This document shows positions 16,114-23,626 of a stretch of DNA of 64,000 nucleotides, piece after piece; the stretch's first letter is position 1, and every line of letters begins with the position of its first letter. Below the pieces are notes generated by a model. That model was not told the origin of the DNA, did no database searches, and worked only from the letters and a program-made list of their open reading frames with translations. Position numbers and translations under genes: made by a program. The stretch is from an uncultured Oscillospiraceae bacterium (lineage in GTDB: Bacteria; Bacillota; Clostridia; Oscillospirales; Acutalibacteraceae). The DNA lies in contig CAUGOD010000009.1 in the NCBI GenBank assembly GCA_959601025.1, positions 1 to 64,000 of the forward strand, written 5' to 3'.

Positions 16114-17640
16114 TCAGCATAATGGCACCAGCAGCATGGTGTCCTTCGGCAGGATGTCGCTCGCCAGCGCGTTCTCCTCCATGACCGCATCCATGGAGGT
16201 ATGGCAGGCCTTGGCGATCTCCCAAAGCGATTCGCCGCTGTTCGCGTAATAAATCTTCAGGGCCGCCTTTTCCGCCGGGAAGGACGCCTCCTCATCCGCC
16301 GTCACCTCGGAGAGCGCGGTAAAGCTGTCCACGGCGTAGCAGCGGCGGGTGACGGAAAGCTCCGCGCGGATTTCGATCTTCCCCGCGCCGGTCATGCTGT
16401 AATCCGCGTCCATCACCCGGATATCCGAGGCGACCGCGTTGCAGTCGTCGTCATATTCCAGCGTGAAGTCGCTCGGCCGCTCAAAATAGGAGACGATTCC
16501 CTGCGCGTCCTTCGCCAGCATGGAAATCATCAGCCGTCCCGCCAGCTTGCTTTTCCCGTCCTCGCAGGTTTCGGAAACCGGGACCGCCTCGCACCAGATA
16601 TCCATCACGCTCGCCACCCCGTCCTCGGGGAGGTCAAGGCTTTCCCGGATGGTGGAATCGCTGTGCTGGATCGCCTTCAGGCATTCGGTGTCCAGGCGGC
16701 GGCTTTCGCTCTTCAGCGGGCAGCGGGTGGAATACGCGTCGGTCACCACCTCCGTCATGCCGGTGCGGTAGCACTGGACCGAGGCGATCAGCTTGATATT
16801 GACCTCAAGCAGACGATTCTCGCCGTTCTGGTTCTGGGTAATCTGAATCTCGCTGGATGCGATATCCAGCCGGACGTCGCAGAGCCATTCCTCATCCAGC
16901 CCCTCGACGTCAATGATCTGGCTGAAGGGGATTTCATGCCGCACCTGCTGGGTTTCTCCCGATTCGGAGTCGCAGATATACAGGTTTTTCATCAGCAGGT
17001 CGCCCTTGACGATCACCTTGTTCGCCAGCAGCTTGCAGTCGTTCAGCACGGGAACCGCGTCGCCGCGCACCAGGGATTCCGCCGAGGGCTTCCCCTGTCC
17101 AAGCTCCAGCACCTCGCTGAGAGTAAAGGATTTTTCCGCGGAAACCGCGGGGACGGAATAGGATACCACGTTTTTGCGGGTATAGACGGTGTCCCCCGAC
17201 AGGGCGGAAACTACGTCCGTCCCCCCCTCCGCCTGCATTTTCAGCCGAACGCTGAACGCGCCGTGCACATCCAGCCGGCGGGGGCTGGTGGCGCGGCAAT
17301 TGCAGTAATCGGTCTTGGCGGACACCCACGCGCAGGGCGCGCCTATGCTCGCTTTGACCGGGAAGGTGCTGGTAAAGGGCTTGCTGAACTCGCAGCTCCG
17401 CACACAGCGGCGCGCCTCATCCAGATACAGAACCTGGATGACCGCCACCCCATCCACCAGCATCCGGTCTCCGCTGAGCTGCTTCGACTGCACGACCGGC
17501 CGGAGGGTGCATTTCAGCACCGCCGCAATATCCGGATAGTAGTCGGGCAGCACGAAGTCGCAGTCGACAGGACGCTCGTCAAATCCGTCGAACAGGGTCT
17601 CCGGAACGGCGATGGCTTTGTTTATCACCTTGAAATCCAT
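16114..17640 (-). CDS. sipL: SpoIVA-interacting protein SipL (DUF3794 + LysM)
   Basis: 508 residues from the ATG at 17638-17640, preceded by AAAGGAGAGGAG. The bulk consists of DUF3794-type repeats (for example VDCDFVLPDYYPDIAAVLKC and later VEGLDEEWLCDVRLDI). The last ~45 residues are a LysM domain (IYYANSGESLWEIAKACHTS...LPKDTMLLVP). In Clostridioides difficile the protein with this architecture, SipL, binds SpoIVA through its LysM domain and is required to build the coat around the forespore. Here it directly precedes spoIVA in one operon, which fits the same job. Confidence 0.92.
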   Translation of the reverse strand: MDFKVINKAIAVPETLFDGFDERPVDCDFVLPDYYPDIAAVLKCTLRPVVQSKQLSGDRMLVDGVAVIQVLYLDEARRCVRSCEFSKPFTSTFPVKASIGAPCAWVSAKTDYCNCRATSPRRLDVHGAFSVRLKMQAEGGTDVVSALSGDTVYTRKNVVSYSVPAVSAEKSFTLSEVLELGQGKPSAESLVRGDAVPVLNDCKLLANKVIVKGDLLMKNLYICDSESGETQQVRHEIPFSQIIDVEGLDEEWLCDVRLDIASSEIQITQNQNGENRLLEVNIKLIASVQCYRTGMTEVVTDAYSTRCPLKSESRRLDTECLKAIQHSDSTIRESLDLPEDGVASVMDIWCEAVPVSETCEDGKSKLAGRLMISMLAKDAQGIVSYFERPSDFTLEYDDDCNAVASDIRVMDADYSMTGAGKIEIRAELSVTRRCYAVDSFTALSEVTADEEASFPAEKAALKIYYANSGESLWEIAKACHTSMDAVMEENALASDILPKDTMLLVPLC

Positions 17641-17673
17641 GAAGGCTCCTCTCCTTTGCGCTTTCTCTACGAC

Positions 17674-17703
17674 AATATATGTGACCTGTCCACCGAGTAT
17701 GCC
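17674..17703 (-). promoter_or_regulatory. Candidate sigma-E promoter of sipL-spoIVA
   Basis: On the minus strand GGCATACT (17703-17696), a 14-base spacer and CATATATT (17681-17674), 33 bases before the sipL start. Spacing and boxes fit the mother-cell sigma-E pattern (about -35 ATATT and -10 CATACAAT) with a few mismatches. Both genes belong to the sigma-E regulon where this has been studied. Confidence 0.5.
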
Positions 17704-17732
17704 GCCGCCCGCAACTTTTTTGGAACAAAAAA

Positions 17733-17778
17733 GCCGCCCGTGCATAGTCGGTCGTAACACAGACTATGCACGGGCGGC
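17733..17778 (-). terminator. Strong terminator after GNAT remnant
   Basis: Perfect 17-bp inverted repeat (17733-17749 / 17762-17778, 12-nt loop), followed on the minus strand by TTTTTTG. It separates the truncated GNAT gene from the sipL promoter. Confidence 0.92.
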
Positions 17779-17813
17779 GAAATTTAGTATGCCTTTGCGC
17801 TCTTTTCGTTTTT

Positions 17814-18401
17814 TCAAAAGAAATCGGCGATCAGGCAGGGCTTTTCGTAAAACACGCCGTTCAGCGCCGGAGAAGCCGCCGCTTCTTCCGCGATCCTCCC
17901 GGCGAAGCACAGCGGCTCATAATCCACATCCTCCCGCGCGACCATGAGGTTATACCGGGAGGAGAACGCCTCGTATACCGCCTGGTAATCCTCCACATAC
18001 CGGCCCTTTTCCACCAAAAACGCGGCGCCGCCGACCTCTGGATACGGGAGCCGATCGTCGACTGGAAGGGTGAGAGCGGTACGCACGCAGCCCAATCCGT
18101 AACCGAAACGGGAATAAAATGCCGTACTGAAGGGATATAAATGGGAAAAGAGCGTCCTCTGCGCCGCGGTCTCCCGCAGGACAGCGGACAGGCAGGCCCA
18201 TACCGCGCCCCGGCGGCGATAGGACGGCAGGGTGGATACCCCGCCGATTCCCCGCATGGGAACGATCCGCCCGTCAGACCGCATAGGATAGGCGGTGGCG
18301 GTAAGCACGCTCATCATGGTTTCGTCGTCGTCTTCCAGCGCCGCCCAGCCGGGTTCTTTGCTTCCCTTTTCCGGCGGCGCAATCGGGAAAGGCCGTCGCA
18401 T
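17814..18401 (-). CDS. Truncated Eis-like GNAT acetyltransferase with repeat-derived N-terminus
   Basis: 195 residues. Residues ~45-130 match the acetyl-CoA-binding core of the Eis-like GNAT group (RGIGGVSTLPSYRRRGAVWA, then LYPFSTAFYSRFGYGLG). Proteins of this group are normally about 400 residues, so the C-terminal half is missing, and the usual N-terminal strand is absent too. The first ~21 codons (MRRPFPIAPPEKGSKEPGWAA) are a copy of the dispersed repeat described at 18338-18421. The start ATG is only about 8 bases after the predicted transcription start, with AGGAGA in between; a later ATG (18320) is possible. I would expect an inactive or altered enzyme. Confidence 0.65.
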   Translation of the reverse strand: MRRPFPIAPPEKGSKEPGWAALEDDDETMMSVLTATAYPMRSDGRIVPMRGIGGVSTLPSYRRRGAVWACLSAVLRETAAQRTLFSHLYPFSTAFYSRFGYGLGCVRTALTLPVDDRLPYPEVGGAAFLVEKGRYVEDYQAVYEAFSSRYNLMVAREDVDYEPLCFAGRIAEEAAASPALNGVFYEKPCLIADFF

Positions 18402-18421
18402 TTCTCCTAACCGATATTATA
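18338..18421 (-). repeat. Dispersed promoter-hairpin repeat, copy D (inside GNAT gene start)
   Basis: On the minus strand this runs TATAAT-ATCGG-TTAGGAGAAATGCGAC ... TGCGCCGCCGGAAAAGG ... AAGAACCCGGCTGGGCGGCGC. It aligns over its whole length with copy C1 (63556-63643): TATAAT, the TTAGGA(G/A)AAA(T/C)GCGAC stretch, CGCCGCCGGAAAAGG, AGAACC and the closing GGGCGGCGC are all kept in order. Its inner hairpin is partly lost, as expected if the stretch is now read as codons. Confidence 0.8.
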
Positions 18422-18444
18422 TCGTAATGGCTGGAAAAGCACAA
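18416..18444 (-). promoter_or_regulatory. Promoter of the GNAT remnant
   Basis: On the minus strand TTGTGC (18444-18439), 17-base spacer, perfect TATAAT (18421-18416). The -10 box belongs to repeat copy D. The same TTGTGC-17-TATAAT arrangement occurs before the HTH-carboxypeptidase gene (22290-22262). Confidence 0.65.
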
Positions 18445-18552
18445 TCACCCGAAGCATATAGGGTTACAATTTTGTCTCTTTCCAGCGCTGGAATTTACAG
18501 TTTTGTTCTATTTTCCCCTTTGTCTTGTATTGCCAACATGGATGTGCTATCC

Positions 18553-18583
18553 TTGAAATATATCTATAATTATTAACTATAAT
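18553..18583 (+). promoter_or_regulatory. Possible promoter of the PIG-L gene
   Basis: TTGAAA (18553-18558) and TATAAT (18578-18583) in an AT-rich stretch, with a 19-base spacer that is longer than ideal. Confidence 0.4.
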
Positions 18584-18645
18584 TCTCCGTGTACGCAAGC
18601 CCTTGAAAATCTAAGGCGGACGGCGCAGGAAATGAGGCAAAGGCA

Positions 18646-20232
18646 ATGATACGGATCACAGCAAAAGGAAATAAAAGACTTGCCGGTCTGCTGGCGGCTG
18701 CTCTTCTGCTCATCGCGCTCTTTCTGAATATATTCCCCCTGAACGTCTCGGCGGAAAAGTCCGAAGCGAAAAATATCATGCAGGGCTGCTCCCTTATCGC
18801 GTCGGAAAACGCCGGCGCGCTCCAAAACCTGTGGGACAGCAAGGTGACCACTGTATGGAAAGCATCGGCCGGCTCCACCCTGACCATCAAAAGCCCCGCT
18901 CCCATCGGCGGGCTGTACATTCTGTGGGACCGCGACCCGGTCGCCTGGACGCTGAGCGATCCCAAGGAAACCATCATGGACGGCGGAGCGGACGGCTTTC
19001 TCCACGAATACGTCCCGGTTTCCACCGAAGCGGCCTTCGACGGGAAATACGTTCTGACCATGACGATGCATGAAGCGGCGTCCATCGCCGACCTGTACGT
19101 CCTTTCCCCCGGCGTCCTGCCCTCTTGGGTGCAGACCTGGCAGCCGATGCTGGAGAAAGCGGATATGCTGGCCTTTTCCACCCATGCGGACGACGAGCTG
19201 CTCTGGTTCGGGGGCACGCTGCCGATGTACGCAGGCCAGTATAAAAAGAAGGTGCAGGTGGCCTACCTGATCTATCACGGCGCGGCGCGCAACGAATATT
19301 TCCGCAATCACGAGCTGCTGGACGGGCTGTGGACCGTCGGCGTGACCAACTATCCCATGATCTGCCGGCAATTTGAGGATTATTATTGCAGCAACCTGGC
19401 GGAAGCGCTCAAAACCTACGATGAGGACGCGATGCGGGAATACGCCGTCATGCTCCTCCGCCGCTTCAAGCCGGAGGTCGTGGTCACGCAGGACGAAAAC
19501 GGCGAATACGGTCACGGCGCGCACCGGCTCGCGGTCAAGGTGATGAAGGAGTCCGTCCATCTCAGCAGCGATTCGTCAAAGTATCCCGCCTCCGCCCAGG
19601 AATACGGAACGTGGAACGTCAAAAAATGCTATCTCCATCTGTACTCCGAAGGCTCCCGGATCATGCCCTGGGAAGCGCCCTTGCCCGCCTTTCAAGGGAA
19701 AACCGGCCTGGAAATGGCGGTAAAGGGATACCAGTGTCACAAATCCCAGCTGAAAAAATGGTTCCGTGTGGAGGCGGAGGGCAGCCAATACGACTGCCGG
19801 AAATTCGGATTGTACTACACGACGGTCGGCCCGGACAAGGCGAAAAACGATTTTCTCGAAAACACCCCGGCGGCTGTGTCCGCTGTAATAACCACCGCCC
19901 CCGTTGTTACGACCACGACCACCACTACGGCGCCTCCAACGACGGCCACTACTACCACTACCACGATTACCACAACGGCCACGTCCCTTCCGGCTACGAC
20001 AACGACGATTTCCAGCCGTACCACCGTCACGGCCCAGCCGGTGATCGGCGGCGTGACCACCCAACCGTCCGGGCCGACCGCCGGCGGAGGATGGAAAGTC
20101 TGGCTCCTGGTAATCGCCGTCGTGCTGCTGGCCGGCGGCGCGGCGTCCCTGATCGTTTATCTCCGGATTCGGCGGCTGTATACGGCCGGAAAACAGGGAG
20201 AGGCGTCCTCCGCCTTTCCGCCCCGGGAATAA
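18646..20232 (+). CDS. Surface-anchored PIG-L family deacetylase
   Basis: 528 residues. A signal/anchor helix (about 11-35) is followed by a ~120-residue beta-rich domain of unknown type (40-155, possibly carbohydrate-binding). The PIG-L deacetylase domain has the zinc motif THADDE (H180, D182, D183) and the later GHGAHR (H293). A Thr-rich linker (about 412-460) leads to a second membrane helix (about 479-500) and a short basic tail. PIG-L enzymes remove acetyl groups from N-acetylglucosamine-type sugars, so an external glycan is the likely substrate. The Thr-rich stalk suggests the enzyme is held away from the membrane. The gene stands alone. Confidence 0.85.
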   Translation: MIRITAKGNKRLAGLLAAALLLIALFLNIFPLNVSAEKSEAKNIMQGCSLIASENAGALQNLWDSKVTTVWKASAGSTLTIKSPAPIGGLYILWDRDPVAWTLSDPKETIMDGGADGFLHEYVPVSTEAAFDGKYVLTMTMHEAASIADLYVLSPGVLPSWVQTWQPMLEKADMLAFSTHADDELLWFGGTLPMYAGQYKKKVQVAYLIYHGAARNEYFRNHELLDGLWTVGVTNYPMICRQFEDYYCSNLAEALKTYDEDAMREYAVMLLRRFKPEVVVTQDENGEYGHGAHRLAVKVMKESVHLSSDSSKYPASAQEYGTWNVKKCYLHLYSEGSRIMPWEAPLPAFQGKTGLEMAVKGYQCHKSQLKKWFRVEAEGSQYDCRKFGLYYTTVGPDKAKNDFLENTPAAVSAVITTAPVVTTTTTTTAPPTTATTTTTTITTTATSLPATTTTISSRTTVTAQPVIGGVTTQPSGPTAGGGWKVWLLVIAVVLLAGGAASLIVYLRIRRLYTAGKQGEASSAFPPRE

Positions 20233-20276
20233 GCCGTTCCGAGGCGGTTCCCGGTCGGATTTTCTGCAAAAACCCC

Positions 20277-20305
20277 TTGACAATCCCCGGGATATCCAGT
20301 ATAAT
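20277..20305 (+). promoter_or_regulatory. Consensus promoter of the tRNA operon
   Basis: Perfect TTGACA (20277-20282), 17-base spacer, perfect TATAAT (20300-20305), 44 bases before the first tRNA. Confidence 0.93.
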
Positions 20306-20349
20306 ACACTCCGTTGCCACGGTGAAAGCCGCTTGGCGGCATGGCAAAT

Positions 20350-20426
20350 GGCCCGGTAGTTCAGCTGGTTAGAACGCTAGCCTGTCACGCTAGAGGTCGA
20401 CGGTTCGAGCCCGTTCCGGGTCGCCA
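20350..20426 (+). tRNA. tRNA-Asp (GTC)
   Basis: Acceptor stem GGCCCGG pairs with CCGGGTC (one G-U). The anticodon stem CTAGC/GCTAG encloses loop CTGTCAC with anticodon GTC at 20384-20386. A T-arm with GGTTCGAGCCC-type sequence is present and the 3' CCA is encoded. Confidence 0.97.
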
Positions 20427-20429
20427 TTT

Positions 20430-20505
<76 letters not shown>

Positions 20506-20540
20506 ACCACCCTGTTGCTTTGGCAACAGGGTGGTTTTGT
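20506..20540 (+). terminator. Terminator of the tRNA operon
   Basis: Perfect 13-bp stem 20506-20518 / 20523-20535 with a TTTG loop, followed by TTTGTTTG. Confidence 0.93.
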
Positions 20541-20610
20541 TTGTTCCATAAGAAAAGGGGCGGCGGCAAACGAAAATGTTTTGCAGCAACCCCTCTTCTT
20601 TTATAGAGGT

Positions 20611-22149
20611 CTATGCGCCGGCGCCGAACCCCGCATCCAGCAGGGCGGCGGCGTCCTTCCAACGGGCGTCGTCGTTCGGCGCATCCATCACGACAGCGAA
20701 AAGCGTCACCCCGTTCCGTTCCGCCGTGGCGACAAGGCAATCGCCCGCCCCGGAGGTATAGCCGGTTTTCATTCCGGTCGCGCCGGGATAATAATAGGGG
20801 TCCCCCTGCCGGATCAGGCGGTTGGTATTCTTCCAGGTCACGTCCTCGCCCGAGACGAACACGTCCCGGATCGAGGCGCGGGAAACGGCGTTGCGTATCT
20901 CCGGCAGGCCATAAGCGTACCGGGCGATGGTCAGGATATCCATCGGAGTGGCGTAATGGCTGGCGTCGTCAAAGCCATCGGGATTGGTGAAGTGGCTGGA
21001 GACCGCCCCCAGCGTCTTGGCTCTTTGATTCATTAAACCACAAAAGACGTCGATTGCTGCCTGCGGAGAGAGGGAGCTGTCTCCCGCCTCCGTCCGGCCG
21101 ATGCCGGCGGCGAGGACGTAGGCCGCGTCGTTTCCGGACTCCAGCAGCATGGCATGGAGCAGAGTATCCCTCTTCAGCTGCTGTCCCTTTTTCAGATACG
21201 CCGTGCTGGAATCCTCCTGGACAAGGTCCAGCTCCTCCCCCACGGTAAATACCGTTTCCGGTTTGGCGTACTCCAGCGCCGCAACCGCTGTGAGCAGCTT
21301 GGTCAGGCTGGCGGAGCTGCAGCGCTCCTCATAGCCGTACCCATACACTACACGACCCTCTGTCGCGTTGAACAGAATTGCATGCCCCGCCTGCGGTACG
21401 ATGCCGGTTCCCGGCAGCGGCGGATTGGAGGGCGAGGGCGGCGAGGGCGGCACGGTAGGCAGCGTCGCCGTTGTCGTTGGAACGACGGCTTCTGTGGTGG
21501 TCGTCCGGGCTAAGGAGACCGTCGGAACGGAGGCGGCGGACATAGAGGACGCGCTTTCCGTCGTCCGGCCGGTCGCTTCCGTGCTGTTCCGGGATATCCC
21601 CGGCAGCGGCGAATCGGAGGAAGCGTCCTCTCCCTGACCGGACGGCTTTTCCGGGAGAAAAAGGAAGAGCAGCACGAATAAAACAAGCAGCAAAAGAAGA
21701 ACGCCCCCGCCTGTGCAGACCGGGAGGAACCACTTTCTCCGATAAAAGGGGCGCTCGGCAACGTCCGGCTCCTCTTCCCCTGCTTCCGGCCGACGGCCGT
21801 CGAAAACCCGGGTCATACCGATCTCTTCAAAGGAGATGGTCTTTTCCTGCCTTTCCTGCTCTTCCTGCTTTTCATACTCTTCATTCTCTTCCCTGCTCTT
21901 CGGATTCTCCTTCAGCCCGGCATTTTCCTCCGCCGGAGGACGCCGTTCACCGCGAAGAAGCTCGTCCGCCGTGATATGCAGCGCGTCTGCGAGCGACGTC
22001 ATCAGAGAAATGTCCGGCAATCCATCCCCCCGCTCCCATTTGGAGACCGCTTTATTGGTAACTCCCAGCCGATCCGCCAGTTCCTGCTGGGTCAGATTCA
22101 GTTCCTTTCGCAAGGCGGCGATCAAGCCGCCGATTTGCTGGCTGTCCAT
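20611..22149 (-). CDS. Membrane fusion: XRE DNA-binding domain + DD-carboxypeptidase (S11)
   Basis: 512 residues in one uninterrupted frame. Residues 5-66 are a canonical Cro/CI-type HTH (TQQELADRLGVTNKAVSKWERG, 20-41). A Glu-rich linker (72-135) leads to one membrane helix (about 140-166), then a Ser/Thr/Pro-rich stalk (168-248). The external domain, 250-512, is a DacA/DacF-like serine DD-carboxypeptidase with SLTK (S281/K284), SGN (338-340) and KTG (461-463), so all three catalytic motifs are present. By orientation, the HTH is cytoplasmic and the enzyme faces the wall. I take the ATG at 22149 because GGAGGAG lies 6 bases upstream. Monocistronic; it has its own promoter and a leader dyad. 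Confidence 0.88.
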   Translation of the reverse strand: MDSQQIGGLIAALRKELNLTQQELADRLGVTNKAVSKWERGDGLPDISLMTSLADALHITADELLRGERRPPAEENAGLKENPKSREENEEYEKQEEQERQEKTISFEEIGMTRVFDGRRPEAGEEEPDVAERPFYRRKWFLPVCTGGGVLLLLLVLFVLLFLFLPEKPSGQGEDASSDSPLPGISRNSTEATGRTTESASSMSAASVPTVSLARTTTTEAVVPTTTATLPTVPPSPPSPSNPPLPGTGIVPQAGHAILFNATEGRVVYGYGYEERCSSASLTKLLTAVAALEYAKPETVFTVGEELDLVQEDSSTAYLKKGQQLKRDTLLHAMLLESGNDAAYVLAAGIGRTEAGDSSLSPQAAIDVFCGLMNQRAKTLGAVSSHFTNPDGFDDASHYATPMDILTIARYAYGLPEIRNAVSRASIRDVFVSGEDVTWKNTNRLIRQGDPYYYPGATGMKTGYTSGAGDCLVATAERNGVTLFAVVMDAPNDDARWKDAAALLDAGFGAGA

Positions 22150-22188
22150 CGTATACTCCTCCGTTCCGGCCGCTTTCCACCGTTTCCT

Positions 22189-22221
22189 ATGCGTTATGCG
22201 CATCGCTCGCGTCATACGCAT
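22189..22221. promoter_or_regulatory. Dyad in the leader of the HTH-carboxypeptidase gene
   Basis: ATGCGTTATGCGC (22189-22201) faces GCGTCATACGCAT (22209-22221), an imperfect inverted repeat around a 7-base centre. It lies between the -10 box and the start codon, where a repressor could block transcription. It could be the operator of the gene's own HTH domain; this is inference. Confidence 0.45.
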
Positions 22222-22261
22222 CTATACGGCAGCGGCCCATAGCCGGTCGTCTCTGAGCGCC

Positions 22262-22290
22262 ATTATAGCTGAAACCGCCAAAAAGCACAA
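22262..22290 (-). promoter_or_regulatory. Promoter of the HTH-carboxypeptidase gene
   Basis: On the minus strand TTGTGC (22290-22285), 17-base spacer, perfect TATAAT (22267-22262), giving a leader of about 105 bases. Confidence 0.7.
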
Positions 22291-22381
22291 CCCACGGCTC
22301 CGCGATCACAGTCTACGGAGCGTGGATTGCGCTTCAAAACGGCTTTTATCAGGCTTAACCCCCCTGTATCCCCCTTACTCG

Positions 22382-23608
22382 TCAATCCCGGCGGAGCGCC
22401 TCGATCGGCCGCATTCTGGCGGCCTTGCGGGCGGGATAAATACCGAAGAACATCCCCACGCTCGCGGAGAAGGCCAGAGCAATCAGCACAATCGGAAGGG
22501 TCACGTTGGGGGTAACGCTGACGTAATGTCCGATCAGGTACGCTCCCGCGATCCCCAGCATCAGCCCGATGATTCCCCCGAACAGGGTGATGATCGCCGA
22601 CTCGGTCAGGAACTGGAACAGGATGGCGCCGGTCCGGGCCCCCAGCGCTTTACGGATGCCGATTTCCCGGGTTCGCTCGGTCACCGACACCAGCATGATA
22701 TTCATCACGCCGATTCCGCCGACCAGCAGGGAAATCCCCGCCACGGCGGCGACAAAGGTGGTCAGCAGGTTCATCATGGTTTCAAAGGCGCTCAGGGCGT
22801 TCAGGAAGTTCTGCGCCTTATAGGCGTCTCGTCCCTGATTGCCGTGCCGCGCCTCCAGCAGCGCCACGGCGGAATCGGCCGCATCGTCCATCTCCTCCTG
22901 CGAGGCGGCGACAAGATACACGCTGTCCAGAGTGGAGGCCTCCCCCATCAGCTCCAGATAGGTGGTGGCGGGGAGGAACACGGTGGCGGGCGTATTGGCT
23001 CCGTCCATCCCCATCATTGCCGCCATATCCGACGCGCCGGTATTGGCGTTCTCCGTCACCCCGATGATGCTGACCTTTAGCCGGTGGCCGCCGACCGAAA
23101 GGCTGACCGTCTGTCCCAGGCAGTCGGCGGTGCCGAACAGCTTTTTCGCCCCGTTTTCCGAGATGACGATCACCGGGCGGGAGGTATCGTATTCGTTTTC
23201 CAGAAAGAAACGGCCGGTCACGAATTCCTGGGTATAGACATACTGCAGGTCAGCGCTCCCCGCCGTCACCATAGCTACCGCCTCCCCCTTTTCGGTCCTG
23301 ACCGTGCCGCGGTTGCCCAGCAGCGGGGAGGCGTATTTGATGGACGGCAGCTTTTCTTTGATGGCGGTCACGTCCTCAAAGGTGATGGCGTCGGTTTCCA
23401 TCGCAGCGGAGGTGGTACCCAGCTCGATGGTGTTCGCGCCGAGCTGCTCAAACATTGCGATCACCTCGCCGGTCGCGCCGTTGCCGACCGAAACGATCAT
23501 AATGACCGAGGCGATCCCAATAATAATGCCGAGCATGGTGAGCAGAGAGCGCATCTTATTGCTGCGGATGCTTTCCAGGGCGATTTTCAGGTTTTCAAAG
23601 AAGCTCAT
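22382..23608 (-). CDS. MacB-like ABC transporter permease
   Basis: 408 residues. An N-terminal membrane helix (about 20-42, LLTMLGIIIGIASVIMIVSVG) is followed by a large external MacB-type periplasmic-core domain (45-280). Three C-terminal helices form an FtsX domain with the family motif TERTREIGIRKALGAR, ending AARMRPIEALRRD. Such permeases work with a separate ATPase and an HlyD-like protein to move peptides or antibiotics, or to transmit force. The MacA-like gene lies 18 bases upstream; no ATPase gene is adjacent here, so one must be encoded elsewhere. Confidence 0.92.
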   Translation of the reverse strand: MSFFENLKIALESIRSNKMRSLLTMLGIIIGIASVIMIVSVGNGATGEVIAMFEQLGANTIELGTTSAAMETDAITFEDVTAIKEKLPSIKYASPLLGNRGTVRTEKGEAVAMVTAGSADLQYVYTQEFVTGRFFLENEYDTSRPVIVISENGAKKLFGTADCLGQTVSLSVGGHRLKVSIIGVTENANTGASDMAAMMGMDGANTPATVFLPATTYLELMGEASTLDSVYLVAASQEEMDDAADSAVALLEARHGNQGRDAYKAQNFLNALSAFETMMNLLTTFVAAVAGISLLVGGIGVMNIMLVSVTERTREIGIRKALGARTGAILFQFLTESAIITLFGGIIGLMLGIAGAYLIGHYVSVTPNVTLPIVLIALAFSASVGMFFGIYPARKAARMRPIEALRRD

Positions 23609-23626
23609 TCCAACACGCCCCCGCCC

